Below are positions 56,620-64,000 of a stretch of 64,000 nucleotides of DNA, piece after piece; positions within the stretch are counted from its first letter, which is position 1; each line of letters starts with the position of its first letter. Source of the DNA: Qipengyuania sediminis (lineage in GTDB: Bacteria > Pseudomonadota > Alphaproteobacteria > Sphingomonadales > Sphingomonadaceae); the NCBI RefSeq assembly GCF_004358425.1, contig NZ_CP037948.1:2252001-2316000 (forward strand), in the 5' to 3' direction. A model generated the notes under the pieces. The model did no database searches. It was not told the origin of the DNA and saw only the letters and a list, made by a program, of their open reading frames with translations. A program made the position numbers and the translations under genes.

Positions 56620-57615
56620 CTAGTCCTCGCCCACCGGCCCCAGATCGCCGCGCCCGATGGTGCCGCTCGCCATTTCGAGCATGCGATCGAGGCTGCGCTT
56701 CGCCCGCACCCGCAGCCCCTCCTCGATCTCGATCCGTGGGCTTAGATCGCGCAACGCGACGTAAAGCTTCTCCATCGTGTTCAGCGCCATATAGGGGCAG
56801 ATGTTGCAGTTGCAGTTGCCGTCGCCGCCGGGTGTGCCGATGAAGCGCTTGCCCGGCATGGCCCGCTCCATCTGGTGGATGATGTGAGGTTCGGTGGCGA
56901 CGATCAGCGTATCGCCTTCGAAGGTCTTGGCAAATTGCAGGATGCCGCTGGTGGAACCCACGTAATCGGCATGATCTATGATCGCGGGCGGGCATTCGGG
57001 ATGCGCCGCAACCGGCGCGCCCGGGTGCTGCGCCTTGAGCTTCAGGAGCGCGGTCTCGCTGAAAGCCTCGTGCACGATGCAAACCCCGGGCCACAGCAAC
57101 ATCTCGCGCCCGAACTTGCGAGAGAGATAGCCGCCCAGATGCCGGTCCGGCCCGAAGATGATCTTCTGTTCCGGCGGGATCTGGCTCAGGATCGTCTCCG
57201 CGCTTGAAGAGGTGACGATGATGTCCGAGAGCGCCTTCACCTCGGTCGAGCAGTTGATGTAGGTGAGCGCAATATGGTCGGGATGCGCCTCGCGGAAGGC
57301 GCGGAACTTGTCCGGCGGGCAGCTGTCCTCGAGGCTGCACCCGGCGTCCATGTCGGGCAGCACCACGATCTTGTCGGGCGAGAGGATCTTGGCGGTATCG
57401 GCCATGAACTTTACGCCGCAGAAGGCGATCACCTCGGCATCGGTCTCCGCCGCCTTGCGCGAGAGTTCGAGGCTGTCGCCGACGAAATCGGCGATGTCCT
57501 GGATTTCGGGCCGCTGGTAGTAATGGCCGAGGATGATCGCATTGCGCTCCTTGCGCAGGCGGTCGATCTCGGAGGCGAGGTCCACCCCCGTCGGCAGTCT
57601 GGTCTCGACGCTCAT
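56620..57615 (-). CDS. nadA: Quinolinate synthase NadA
   Basis: 331 residues. NAIILGHYYQRPEIQDIADF, CGVKFMADTAKILSPDKIVV, then LPDMDAGCSLEDSCPP, INCSTEVKA, HPECPPAI, IGTPGGDGNCNCNICPYMAL. The Cys residues that hold the [4Fe-4S] cluster are present. It makes quinolinate from iminoaspartate and DHAP for NAD. nadB/nadC are not adjacent. Confidence 0.95.
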   Translation of the reverse strand: MSVETRLPTGVDLASEIDRLRKERNAIILGHYYQRPEIQDIADFVGDSLELSRKAAETDAEVIAFCGVKFMADTAKILSPDKIVVLPDMDAGCSLEDSCPPDKFRAFREAHPDHIALTYINCSTEVKALSDIIVTSSSAETILSQIPPEQKIIFGPDRHLGGYLSRKFGREMLLWPGVCIVHEAFSETALLKLKAQHPGAPVAAHPECPPAIIDHADYVGSTSGILQFAKTFEGDTLIVATEPHIIHQMERAMPGKRFIGTPGGDGNCNCNICPYMALNTMEKLYVALRDLSPRIEIEEGLRVRAKRSLDRMLEMASGTIGRGDLGPVGED

Positions 57616-57678
57616 GCTGGGTGTCCGTTCGAATGGATTGGCCGTATATAAGCCGCCATGGCTCGTTTTCGAGTGCGT

Positions 57679-58359
57679 TCAGCGCGGGGACGGCTCGCCG
57701 TCGAATCGCACTGTGACCTTGGCGCTCTCATGCCCAGCCAGCTGCAGCGGAATGGCCAGGTTCTGGCGGACCGCGTCCTTCGCCGCCTGCCGGGCGAGCG
57801 CCATGACCTCAGGGTTCTGCGCGAACTGGGCGGCCTTGCGCTCCGCCTGAAGCGAATTGTTCTTGGCCAGCGCCTCGGCCGCGGCGCCCGTCACCAGCGT
57901 GCCTTCGGTAAAGGTGCGCGCCTGGCCCTCGTCGAGATTGGGGCGCGAGATGCGCAGGGGCGGAAGCGTCACGGCGAGCGTCTGAGTCGCCTGATCCCAC
58001 GTGAGCCGGTCGCGGTCCATGGTGGCGAGGTCGAGCCGGTATTCGACCAGCGCCGGGATGATCGCAGCCTGCCGGCTCTTGAGAAGATCGATGCCCAGCA
58101 CGCCCTGGCTGTTGGTGCTTTCGGCCACGATCTCGAACCGGCTGGAAAATACGGTGAGCGAGTTCTGCCTTTCGAAAGCGAGCATGGCGCTGCCGACCGG
58201 ATCGGCATTGGGGTTATGGAAGAAGGCGCGCCAGGCAAGCCAGATCACCGCCGCCGACAGCGCGATCACGATCAGCCAGGGCACCGCCTGCAGCCGCGCC
58301 AGCGGGGCACGCGCGGGCGCGGTGGGGGCGGGCGCGGTCTCGGTCAGTTTCTGTTCCAT
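57679..58359 (-). CDS. DUF4230 membrane-anchored protein
   Basis: 226 residues from the ATG at 58359. One helix (LQAVPWLIVIALSAAVIWLAWRA) and a long outside part with QNSLTVFSSRFEIVAESTNS, LTWDQATQTLAVTLPPLRIS, then a helical end. This is the DUF4230 pattern; function unknown. It overlaps the end of the MBL hydrolase gene by 16 bases, so they are co-expressed. Confidence 0.8.
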   Translation of the reverse strand: MEQKLTETAPAPTAPARAPLARLQAVPWLIVIALSAAVIWLAWRAFFHNPNADPVGSAMLAFERQNSLTVFSSRFEIVAESTNSQGVLGIDLLKSRQAAIIPALVEYRLDLATMDRDRLTWDQATQTLAVTLPPLRISRPNLDEGQARTFTEGTLVTGAAAEALAKNNSLQAERKAAQFAQNPEVMALARQAAKDAVRQNLAIPLQLAGHESAKVTVRFDGEPSPR

Positions 58360-59216
58360 AGCCCCTCCGAACGGGCGACCATCCCGCGGCGTTCCAGATC
58401 GATGAGATGAGCGCTGACCGAAAGCGCGGCGGCCTTGGTCAGCCGCGGGTCGAGGCCCTTGTACATCTGCGGCACCAATTCCTCCGGGCTCGCCGGAGCG
58501 CCGCCCAGCAGCCGCATAATCTGGTTCTCGCGCTGCTTCCTGTGCCCGATCATCCCGCGCACCAGCCGGCGCGGACGATCGACTGCAGGACCGTGCGCGG
58601 GGTAATAGATACGGTCCTCGCGGCCCTGCAGCAACTCGAGGCTGCGCATGTAATCGCCCATGTCGCCATCGGGCGGGACGACGACGCTGGTGGACCAGCC
58701 CATGACGTGGTCCCCGGTGAAGAGCGCGCCCGTCTCCTCCAGAGCGAAGCACAAGTGGTTTGAGACATGGCCGGGGGTGGCAAGGGCGCGCAGCGTCCAG
58801 CCCGGTCCCTGCATCGCTTCGCCATCGGCAAGCACGCGGTCCGCCGCGTAATCGAGATCGAAGCCCTCATCGGCACGCGGCCCCGCCGCATCGAATGTGA
58901 GCGGCGCGCAGCCGACGATGGGCGCCCCGGTCGCCTCGGCGAGCGGGCGCGCGGCGGGCGAATGGTCGCGGTGGGTATGGGTGCACAGGATCGCCAGCAC
59001 CGGCGCGGGCCCGATCGCGGCCAGCAGGGCGTCGACATGCCCGGCCAGGTCCGGCCCCGGATCGATCACCGCGCAGCCAGCTCTCATGCCGATGATGAAG
59101 CTCTGCGTGCCGGTATAGGTAAACGGCGAGGGATTTGGCGCGAGCACGCGCCGCACCAGCGGCTCGAGGCGCTCGGCCTCACCGGTCGGCCAGGGCTGGG
59201 GCGGCATTTCGGCCAT
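58344..59216 (-). CDS. MBL-fold metallohydrolase (LACTB2-like)
   Basis: 290 residues. ILCTHTHRDHSPAARPL is HxHxDH; LATPGHVSNHLCF, LFTGDHVMGW and IYYPAHGPAV supply the other zinc ligands. A C-terminal winged domain (QMYKGLDPRLTKAAALSVSA) is that of LACTB2-like/RNase proteins. The substrate could be RNA or a thioester. Confidence 0.88.
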   Translation of the reverse strand: MAEMPPQPWPTGEAERLEPLVRRVLAPNPSPFTYTGTQSFIIGMRAGCAVIDPGPDLAGHVDALLAAIGPAPVLAILCTHTHRDHSPAARPLAEATGAPIVGCAPLTFDAAGPRADEGFDLDYAADRVLADGEAMQGPGWTLRALATPGHVSNHLCFALEETGALFTGDHVMGWSTSVVVPPDGDMGDYMRSLELLQGREDRIYYPAHGPAVDRPRRLVRGMIGHRKQRENQIMRLLGGAPASPEELVPQMYKGLDPRLTKAAALSVSAHLIDLERRGMVARSEGLWNRN

Positions 59217-59269
59217 GGGTTCGTTATGGGGGCGGGGTAGTGCGGTGTCGAGGTGCGGTTCTCAGCCGG

Positions 59270-59315
59270 CCTGGATTGCTTCGTCGCTTCGCTCCTCGCA
59301 GCGACGCAATCCAGG
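59270..59315. repeat. Palindromic repeat related to the GIY-YIG element ends
   Basis: CCTGGATTGC at 59270-59279 pairs with GCAATCCAGG at 59306-59315, with an inner GTCGC/GCGAC pair and a GCTTCGCTCC loop. The GGATTGC...GCAATCC core and GCTTCGC stretch are shared with the 34-bp repeats at 56228 and 56562, but there is no gene inside. Confidence 0.6.
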
Positions 59316-59368
59316 ACGCGCTACGCTCACGCCTCGACTTCTTTCAGGCCCAACGGCACACGGTAGCA

Positions 59369-60832
59369 ATGCCCGATCGCATCCTCGTCATCGACGCCGG
59401 CACAACCTCCAGCCGGGCGATGCTGTTCGCTGCCGATGGCACGCTGGTTCGCAGTGCCCAAGCGGAGCTCACGCAGCATTATCCGCAGCCCGGCTGGGTG
59501 GAGCACGATGCGGGCGAGATTTGGGCCAGCAGCCTCGCTTGCGCGCGCGAAGCCGTGGGCGATGATGCCGGCGCGATCGCCGCGATCGGCATCACCAACC
59601 AGCGCGAGACGGTGGTCGCCTGGGACAAGAGCACCGGGGCGCCGCTCGCCCGCGCGATCGTGTGGCAGGACCGCCGCACCGCCGAGGCTTGCGAAGCCCT
59701 GCGCGCGGCGGGGCATGAAGAAGCCGTCCAGGCCGCGACCGGGCTGGTGCTCGATCCCTATTTCAGCGCCACCAAGATGCGCTGGCTGATTGAGAATGAC
59801 GGTCAGGTCCGCGCCGCGGCGCAGAGCGGACGCCTCGCCTTGGGCACGGTCGAAAGCTGGCTCGCCTGCAAGCTGACCGGCGGCGCGCACATCAGCGATG
59901 CCAGCAATGCCAGCCGCACATTGCTGCTGCCGCTCGCGCAGGCGCAGTTCGACGCCGGGCTGTGCGACCTGTTCGGGGTGCCGCCCGGCGCCCTGCCGGA
60001 GGTCCTGGATACCCATGGCTGGCTTGGCGAAACCGATCCCGAATGGTTTGGCCGCGCGGTCCCCATCTGCGGCTTGATCGGCGATCAGCAGGCGGCGACG
60101 GTGGGGCAGGGCTGCCTCGCGCCCGGCATGACCAAGGCGACCTTCGGCACCGGCGCCTTCGTGCTCACCGCCATGGGCGCGCATCGCCCGGTCTCGCGCC
60201 ACCGCCTGCTCGGTACCGTGCTGACGCAAAGCGAGGGCGAGCGCAGCTATGCCCTGGAGGGGGCGGTCTTCACGGCGGGGAGTCTCATCAAGTGGCTGCG
60301 CGACAGCTTGGGCGTGATCAGCAGCGCAGGCGAAACCGAGGCGCTCGCTCGCTCGGTGCCCGATAGCGGCGGGGTGGTTGTCGTGCCCGCGCTCGCGGGT
60401 CTCGGCGCACCGCATTGGCGGCCCGAGGCGCGCGGGGTGATCACGGGGCTGAGCCATGCCACCGGCCGTGCCGAGGTCGCCCGCGCCGCCCTTGAGGCGA
60501 TGGCGCACCAGATGCACGATCTCAGCGAAGCGTTCGCCGCCGACGGGGCGAGGTGGCAAGCCTTGCGGATCGACGGCGGGATGAGCGCCAACGACTGGCT
60601 GGCGCAGGACCTCGCCGATATGCTGGCGCTGCCGGTCGAGCGCCCCGACTTCGTCGAGAGCACCGCGCTCGGCGCCGCGGTCTGCGCGGCGATGGGGGCC
60701 GGGCTTTATCCGTCGCTGAAGAAAGCGGCGGAAGCAATGCGAGGGCCGGAGCGGAGCTTTATGGCGGCTCTTGCGGAGGAGGAGAGGTTGGAGCGGCTTA
60801 CTCGCTGGCGACGCGCACTATCCCACTCATAA
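59369..60832 (+). CDS. glpK: Glycerol kinase
   Basis: 487 residues from the ATG at 59369 (a longer frame to 59135 overlaps the repeat and the divergent gene). ILVIDAGTTSSRAMLFAADG, GITNQRETVVAWDK, GLIGDQQAATVGQGCLAPGM, KATFGTGAFVLTAMG and RIDGGMSANDWLAQDLADML are FGGY-kinase marks. It phosphorylates glycerol. No glpF/glpD is beside it. Confidence 0.93.
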   Translation: MPDRILVIDAGTTSSRAMLFAADGTLVRSAQAELTQHYPQPGWVEHDAGEIWASSLACAREAVGDDAGAIAAIGITNQRETVVAWDKSTGAPLARAIVWQDRRTAEACEALRAAGHEEAVQAATGLVLDPYFSATKMRWLIENDGQVRAAAQSGRLALGTVESWLACKLTGGAHISDASNASRTLLLPLAQAQFDAGLCDLFGVPPGALPEVLDTHGWLGETDPEWFGRAVPICGLIGDQQAATVGQGCLAPGMTKATFGTGAFVLTAMGAHRPVSRHRLLGTVLTQSEGERSYALEGAVFTAGSLIKWLRDSLGVISSAGETEALARSVPDSGGVVVVPALAGLGAPHWRPEARGVITGLSHATGRAEVARAALEAMAHQMHDLSEAFAADGARWQALRIDGGMSANDWLAQDLADMLALPVERPDFVESTALGAAVCAAMGAGLYPSLKKAAEAMRGPERSFMAALAEEERLERLTRWRRALSHS

Positions 60833-60845
60833 AGACACATCGTCA

Positions 60846-60864
60846 CCCCGAACTTGATCCGGGG
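60846..60864 (-). repeat. Short dispersed palindromic repeat, copy 2
   Basis: CCCCGAACTTGATCCGGGG. It is the reverse-oriented counterpart of 53916-53934. It lies right after glpK and before the convergent DUF1465 gene, where it may end transcription. Confidence 0.6.
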
Positions 60865-60953
60865 TCCCGCTTTTTTCTTTGCTCGGCGCCCGAAGAGAAA
60901 GCCTGGCCCGCATCTTGTCGGGGCCGACGAGAGCAGAGCAAGTGATTCTCGGA

Positions 60954-61415
60954 TCACCCCGTGCCGAAGGCGTTTGCCAGCCTGCCCTGCAGCGCCCGCG
61001 CCTGCCCATTGGCATCCTCGCGGCGAAGCTGCCGGTCGAGCCGCTCGGCGCGCGCGTAGAGCCGCTCGCTCTCGCGGACCAGGGCACGGGTGCCGAGCTG
61101 CAGCGCCGCCATTTGTGCGGGGTCGGATGGGCGATTGCCGGCGAGCGAGCCGCAGCGCCGCACCTGCGCCTCGCTGAGCTCGCCCGCGAAGAAGGCGCGC
61201 TGGTTGAGCAGCCAGGCGAGGAGGTTCATCAGCCGGGTGGTGGTCCTGAGCCCTTCGATCGAGAGCGCGATCCGGCTCGCCGCCTCGCTCCTGGCCCCGT
61301 CCTGCCCGCGCATGTCGAAGGCCGCCCGCGCCTCGTCGGCGAGCAGCAGCGTCTCCTCGTAAAGCTCTTCCACTACCTGGCGGCGGATGCGCTGAGCGGA
61401 TTGGACCGTCGTCAT
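60954..61415 (-). CDS. DUF1465 / RcdA-like protein
   Basis: 153 residues, helical: QVVEELYEETLLLADEARAA, SRIALSIEGLRTTTRLMNLL, AWLLNQRAFFAGELSEAQV. The DUF1465 family includes Caulobacter RcdA, which helps ClpXP remove CtrA. The match is on the family level; a role in CtrA control here is an inference. Confidence 0.85.
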   Translation of the reverse strand: MTTVQSAQRIRRQVVEELYEETLLLADEARAAFDMRGQDGARSEAASRIALSIEGLRTTTRLMNLLAWLLNQRAFFAGELSEAQVRRCGSLAGNRPSDPAQMAALQLGTRALVRESERLYARAERLDRQLRREDANGQARALQGRLANAFGTG

Positions 61416-61531
61416 GCCCGCGCCCTATAAAAGGGGGCAGCCCCGCGGCCAGTCCCTCTCTCGCACCCGTCTCGACATCGGACAGCCATGTCTGCGGCTT
61501 AGCGCGAAAGTCCTAAGCCTTGGTGGACGGA

Positions 61532-61729
61532 TCAGGCGATGATGTCGGGAACAAGATAGTCCTCGATCAGCACGATCTGGTCGCGGATCGCGAGCTTGCG
61601 CTTCTTCAATCGGGCAAGCTGGAGCTGATCGCCGGCCCCAGTGGTGGTCAGCGCGGTGATGGCGGCATCAAGGTCGCGGTGCTCGACCCGCAGCAGCTCG
61701 AGCCGCTTGCGCAATTCCTGCTCGTTCAC
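61532..61729 (-). CDS. DUF465 (YdcH-like) protein, copy 1
   Basis: 65 residues from a GTG at 61729. VNEQELRKRLELLRVEHRDL and QLARLKKRKLAIRDQIVLIE form the short two-helix coiled-coil of DUF465. Function unknown. It is divergent from a second family member at 61896. Confidence 0.85.
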   Translation of the reverse strand: MNEQELRKRLELLRVEHRDLDAAITALTTTGAGDQLQLARLKKRKLAIRDQIVLIEDYLVPDIIA

Positions 61730-61895
61730 GCCCGCCCCATCCGTTCCATTGCCTTCCGTTCGTCGCGTTTTTCGCGGCAGCCGCTCGCTTATCGCGAAGC
61801 GAGGGGCTTCGCAAAGCGGATGGCTTATGGTTGTTTCTGCGGTTCGCGGCCCGTCCGCCCCGGGACGAGTCGCCAACCGCGAAGGAGACCTGTCC

Positions 61896-62051
61896 ATGGC
61901 TACGCCACACGTCGATGCGCTCACCACCAAGCACGCCGGGCTCGATGCCCGCCTTGCCGAGGAATTGGCCCGCCCCGCACCCGACGCCAGCCGTATCCAG
62001 GACATCAAGAAGCAGAAGCTGCGGATCAAGGAAGAGATCGCGCGGCTGTAG
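61896..62051 (+). CDS. DUF465 (YdcH-like) protein, copy 2
   Basis: 51 residues: MATPHVDALTTKHAGLDARL then IQDIKKQKLRIKEEIARL. AAGGAG lies eight bases before the ATG. This is a short form of the same two-helix family. Function unknown. Confidence 0.85.
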   Translation: MATPHVDALTTKHAGLDARLAEELARPAPDASRIQDIKKQKLRIKEEIARL

Positions 62052-62135
62052 CGGTCAGCAAACCAAAGGTTGGGGTTGTAACATGGGGACCTAGCCACCT
62101 TCCCCCGCACCCCCACGCTGCTATAGCCGCGGGCG

Positions 62136-64000
62136 ATGACCGCCGCTTCCGCCGCCCGCCTGATCCTGACCCGGCTGCACGAGGTCATGGCCTCGCGCGA
62201 TGCGGCGCAAAAGAAGCTCGATTCTGTTGTCGAGATCATCGGCGAAAGCCTCGATAGCGAGGTCTGCTCGATCTATCTGCTGCGCGACGGGGCGCTGGAG
62301 CTGTTCGCCACCCGCGGGCTCAACCCCGATGCGGTCCACGTCACCCGCCTCGATATAGGTGAGGGTCTAGTCGGCACCATCGCCGCCAATGTCGAAACGC
62401 TCAACCTCGCCGAGGCGGCCTCGCACCCCGACTTCGCCTACCGCCCGGAAACGGGGGAGGACCAGTTCCATTCCTTCGCCGGGGTTCCGATCATCCACCG
62501 CGAGCGCGCGATCGGCGCGGTGGTCGTCCAGCACGCCGATCCGCGCCGCTATGAAGATATCGAGATCGAGGCGCTGCAGACCACCGCCATGGTGCTGTCC
62601 GAGCTCATCGCCAGCGCCGGGCTGGTCGACGGCGAAGGCGCGGCGGAAGCCGACCTTGGTCCCCGCATCCTCGCCGGGCTGACGCTGGTCAAGGGGCTGG
62701 CGGCGGGGGTCGCCGTCTTCCACCAGCCGCGCATCACGATCGATCAGGTGGTCGCGGACGATATCGAGGCCGAACGGCAACGCGTCTACCGCGCCTTCGC
62801 CAAGATGCGCGAACAAATCGAGGCGCTGGGCGAACGAGCGGAGTTCGGCGCCGGGGGCGAGCACGACGAGGTGCTCGAGACCTACAAGATGTTCGCCTAT
62901 GACGAAGGTTGGGGGCGGCGCATCAACGAGGCGATCGACTCAGGCCTCACCGCCGAGGCCGCGATCGAGCGGGTGCAGCAGCGCACTCGGATGCGGATGC
63001 GCCAAATCGACGATCCGCTGCTCGCCGATCGGATGCACGATCTGGAGGATCTCTCCAACCGGCTGCTGCGAATTGTCTCGGGCAAGATGGGCACCGCGGC
63101 GACCCAGGGTCTCAGGAGGGACACGATCCTCGTCGCGCGCAATCTCGGCCCTGCCGAACTGCTGGAATACGATCGCCGGCGGCTGAAAGGCGTGGTGCTG
63201 CAGGAAGGTTCGCTTACCAGCCATGTAGTCATCGTCGCGCGCGCGATGGGCGTGCCGGTGCTCGGCCGCTGCGAGGGCATCCTGCGTTATGTGTCCGACG
63301 GCGATGAGGTGCTGCTCGATGCCGACAAGGGCGCGGTCACCCTGCGCCCCACGCCCGCGATGGCCGAGGTGTTCGATAGCCGCTTCGCGAAGAGCCGCGA
63401 GCGCCAGGCCGCCTATGCCGCCCTGCGCGCGGTGGAGCCCTTCACGCGCGACGGCACGCGCATCCAGGTGATGATCAACGCCGGCCTGCGCGACGATATC
63501 TCGATGCTGGCGATGACCGGCGCGGACGGGGTCGGTCTGTTCCGTACCGAGTTCCAGTTCCTCGTTTCCGCGACGCTTCCGCAGCGCGAGCGCCAGACGC
63601 GGCTCTACCGCGACGTGCTCGATGCGGCGGAGGGCAAGCCGGTGATCTTCCGCACGGTCGACATCGGCGGCGACAAGGCGGTGCCCTATCTGACCAGCGA
63701 GGCGGTCGAGCGGGAGGAGAACCCCGCGATGGGCTGGCGCGCGCTGCGCTTGTCGCTCGATCGCGAAGGGCTGCTGAAGGCGCAGGCGCGCGCCTTGCTG
63801 GAAGCGGGGGCCGGCCGCAGCCTAAACGTCATGTTCCCGATGGTGAGCGAGCCCTGGGAATTCGATGCCGCCAAGGCGGTGTTCGACGATCAGCTCGCCT
63901 TCCTGAAAGCCCGCCGCAAGCAATTGCCGGAGCGCATCCGGTTCGGCGCCATGCTGGAAGTGCCGGCGCTTGCCGAAGTGCTCGAGCAGATGGTGGGGCG
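62136..64000 (+). CDS. ptsP: PtsP, nitrogen-PTS enzyme I (cut by window end)
   Basis: Open from the ATG at 62136 to the window end (621 codons). A GAF domain (residues ~10-160: IIGESLDSEVCSIYLLRDGA, FAGVPIIHRERAIGAVVVQH) precedes the PEP-utilising enzyme: QEGSLTSHVVIVARAMGVPV holds the phospho-His, and GADGVGLFRTEFQFLVSATL and VIFRTVDIGGDKAVPYL are in the PEP barrel. It passes phosphate from PEP to the NPr/PtsN chain, which in alphaproteobacteria adjusts nitrogen, potassium and PHA metabolism. Confidence 0.95.
   Translation, partial: MTAASAARLILTRLHEVMASRDAAQKKLDSVVEIIGESLDSEVCSIYLLRDGALELFATRGLNPDAVHVTRLDIGEGLVGTIAANVETLNLAEAASHPDFAYRPETGEDQFHSFAGVPIIHRERAIGAVVVQHADPRRYEDIEIEALQTTAMVLSELIASAGLVDGEGAAEADLGPRILAGLTLVKGLAAGVAVFHQPRITIDQVVADDIEAERQRVYRAFAKMREQIEALGERAEFGAGGEHDEVLETYKMFAYDEGWGRRINEAIDSGLTAEAAIERVQQRTRMRMRQIDDPLLADRMHDLEDLSNRLLRIVSGKMGTAATQGLRRDTILVARNLGPAELLEYDRRRLKGVVLQEGSLTSHVVIVARAMGVPVLGRCEGILRYVSDGDEVLLDADKGAVTLRPTPAMAEVFDSRFAKSRERQAAYAALRAVEPFTRDGTRIQVMINAGLRDDISMLAMTGADGVGLFRTEFQFLVSATLPQRERQTRLYRDVLDAAEGKPVIFRTVDIGGDKAVPYLTSEAVEREENPAMGWRALRLSLDREGLLKAQARALLEAGAGRSLNVMFPMVSEPWEFDAAKAVFDDQLAFLKARRKQLPERIRFGAMLEVPALAEVLEQMVG

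Overview
The window looks like one chromosome segment of a GC-rich alphaproteobacterium of the order Sphingomonadales (Sphingomonas/Erythrobacter type). This is inferred from gene content and protein style: class I PHA synthase with phasin, RcdA-like DUF1465, DUF465 pair, PtsP and a CueR/CopAB set. No 16S gene is present, so the genus is not fixed.

The window divides at a tRNA-Cys gene (47613-47686, minus strand). To its left, on the 3' side of the tRNA, lies about 47 kb of accessory DNA. To its right is ordinary core chromosome. The accessory part has these blocks. (1) 1-8.1 kb, minus strand: DUF3703, a CzcI-like leader protein, czcCBA, a CDF exporter and the start of a P-type ATPase, with a MerR-type promoter in front. 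(2) 8.4-10.4 kb: a lone large unknown protein with a HEPN-like C-terminus, and a broken copy of a gene found intact at 43.4 kb. (3) 10.5-12.8 kb: arsR-arsI-arsC-acr3. (4) 12.9-15.3 kb: a decayed dmeF, then dmeR-dmeF-mntP-DUF1289. (5) 15.6-17.8 kb: two PepSY membrane proteins and a ferritin-like protein. (6) 17.9-25.7 kb: a copper operon (glutaredoxin-MauE fusion, two small Cys/His proteins, copA, copB, NTF2-like, DUF2231, two DUF305 proteins), with divergent cueR and a textbook CueR promoter. (7) 25.8-35.1 kb: a second czcI-czcCBA followed by HupE, a membrane anchor protein, YqaA and an MFS exporter with a His-rich tail. (8) 35.7-40.5 kb: a QatABCD antiphage operon whose qatB carries an in-frame amber codon. 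(9) 40.9-47.1 kb: an ArsR regulator divergent from a chain of poorly characterised genes (possible MbcA/ParS-like protein, DEDDh exonuclease, unknowns and a tandem paralog pair).

The metal blocks together give efflux and sequestration of Zn/Cd/Co/Ni, Cu, As and Mn. The two czc operons share a feature I consider the most interesting regulatory signal here. In each, the 3' end of the small czcI-like gene can pair with the czcC ribosome binding site, so translation of czcC would depend on translation of the leader gene.

The core part (47.8-64 kb) carries a thioesterase, enoyl-CoA hydratase, aminotransferase, phaC, phasin, clpS, an Old Yellow Enzyme, an EamA transporter, nadA, DUF4230, an MBL hydrolase, glpK, RcdA-like, two DUF465 proteins and ptsP (cut by the window end). 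A tiny GIY-YIG nuclease gene there sits exactly between 34-bp inverted repeats (56228-56595), which looks like a minimal mobile unit.
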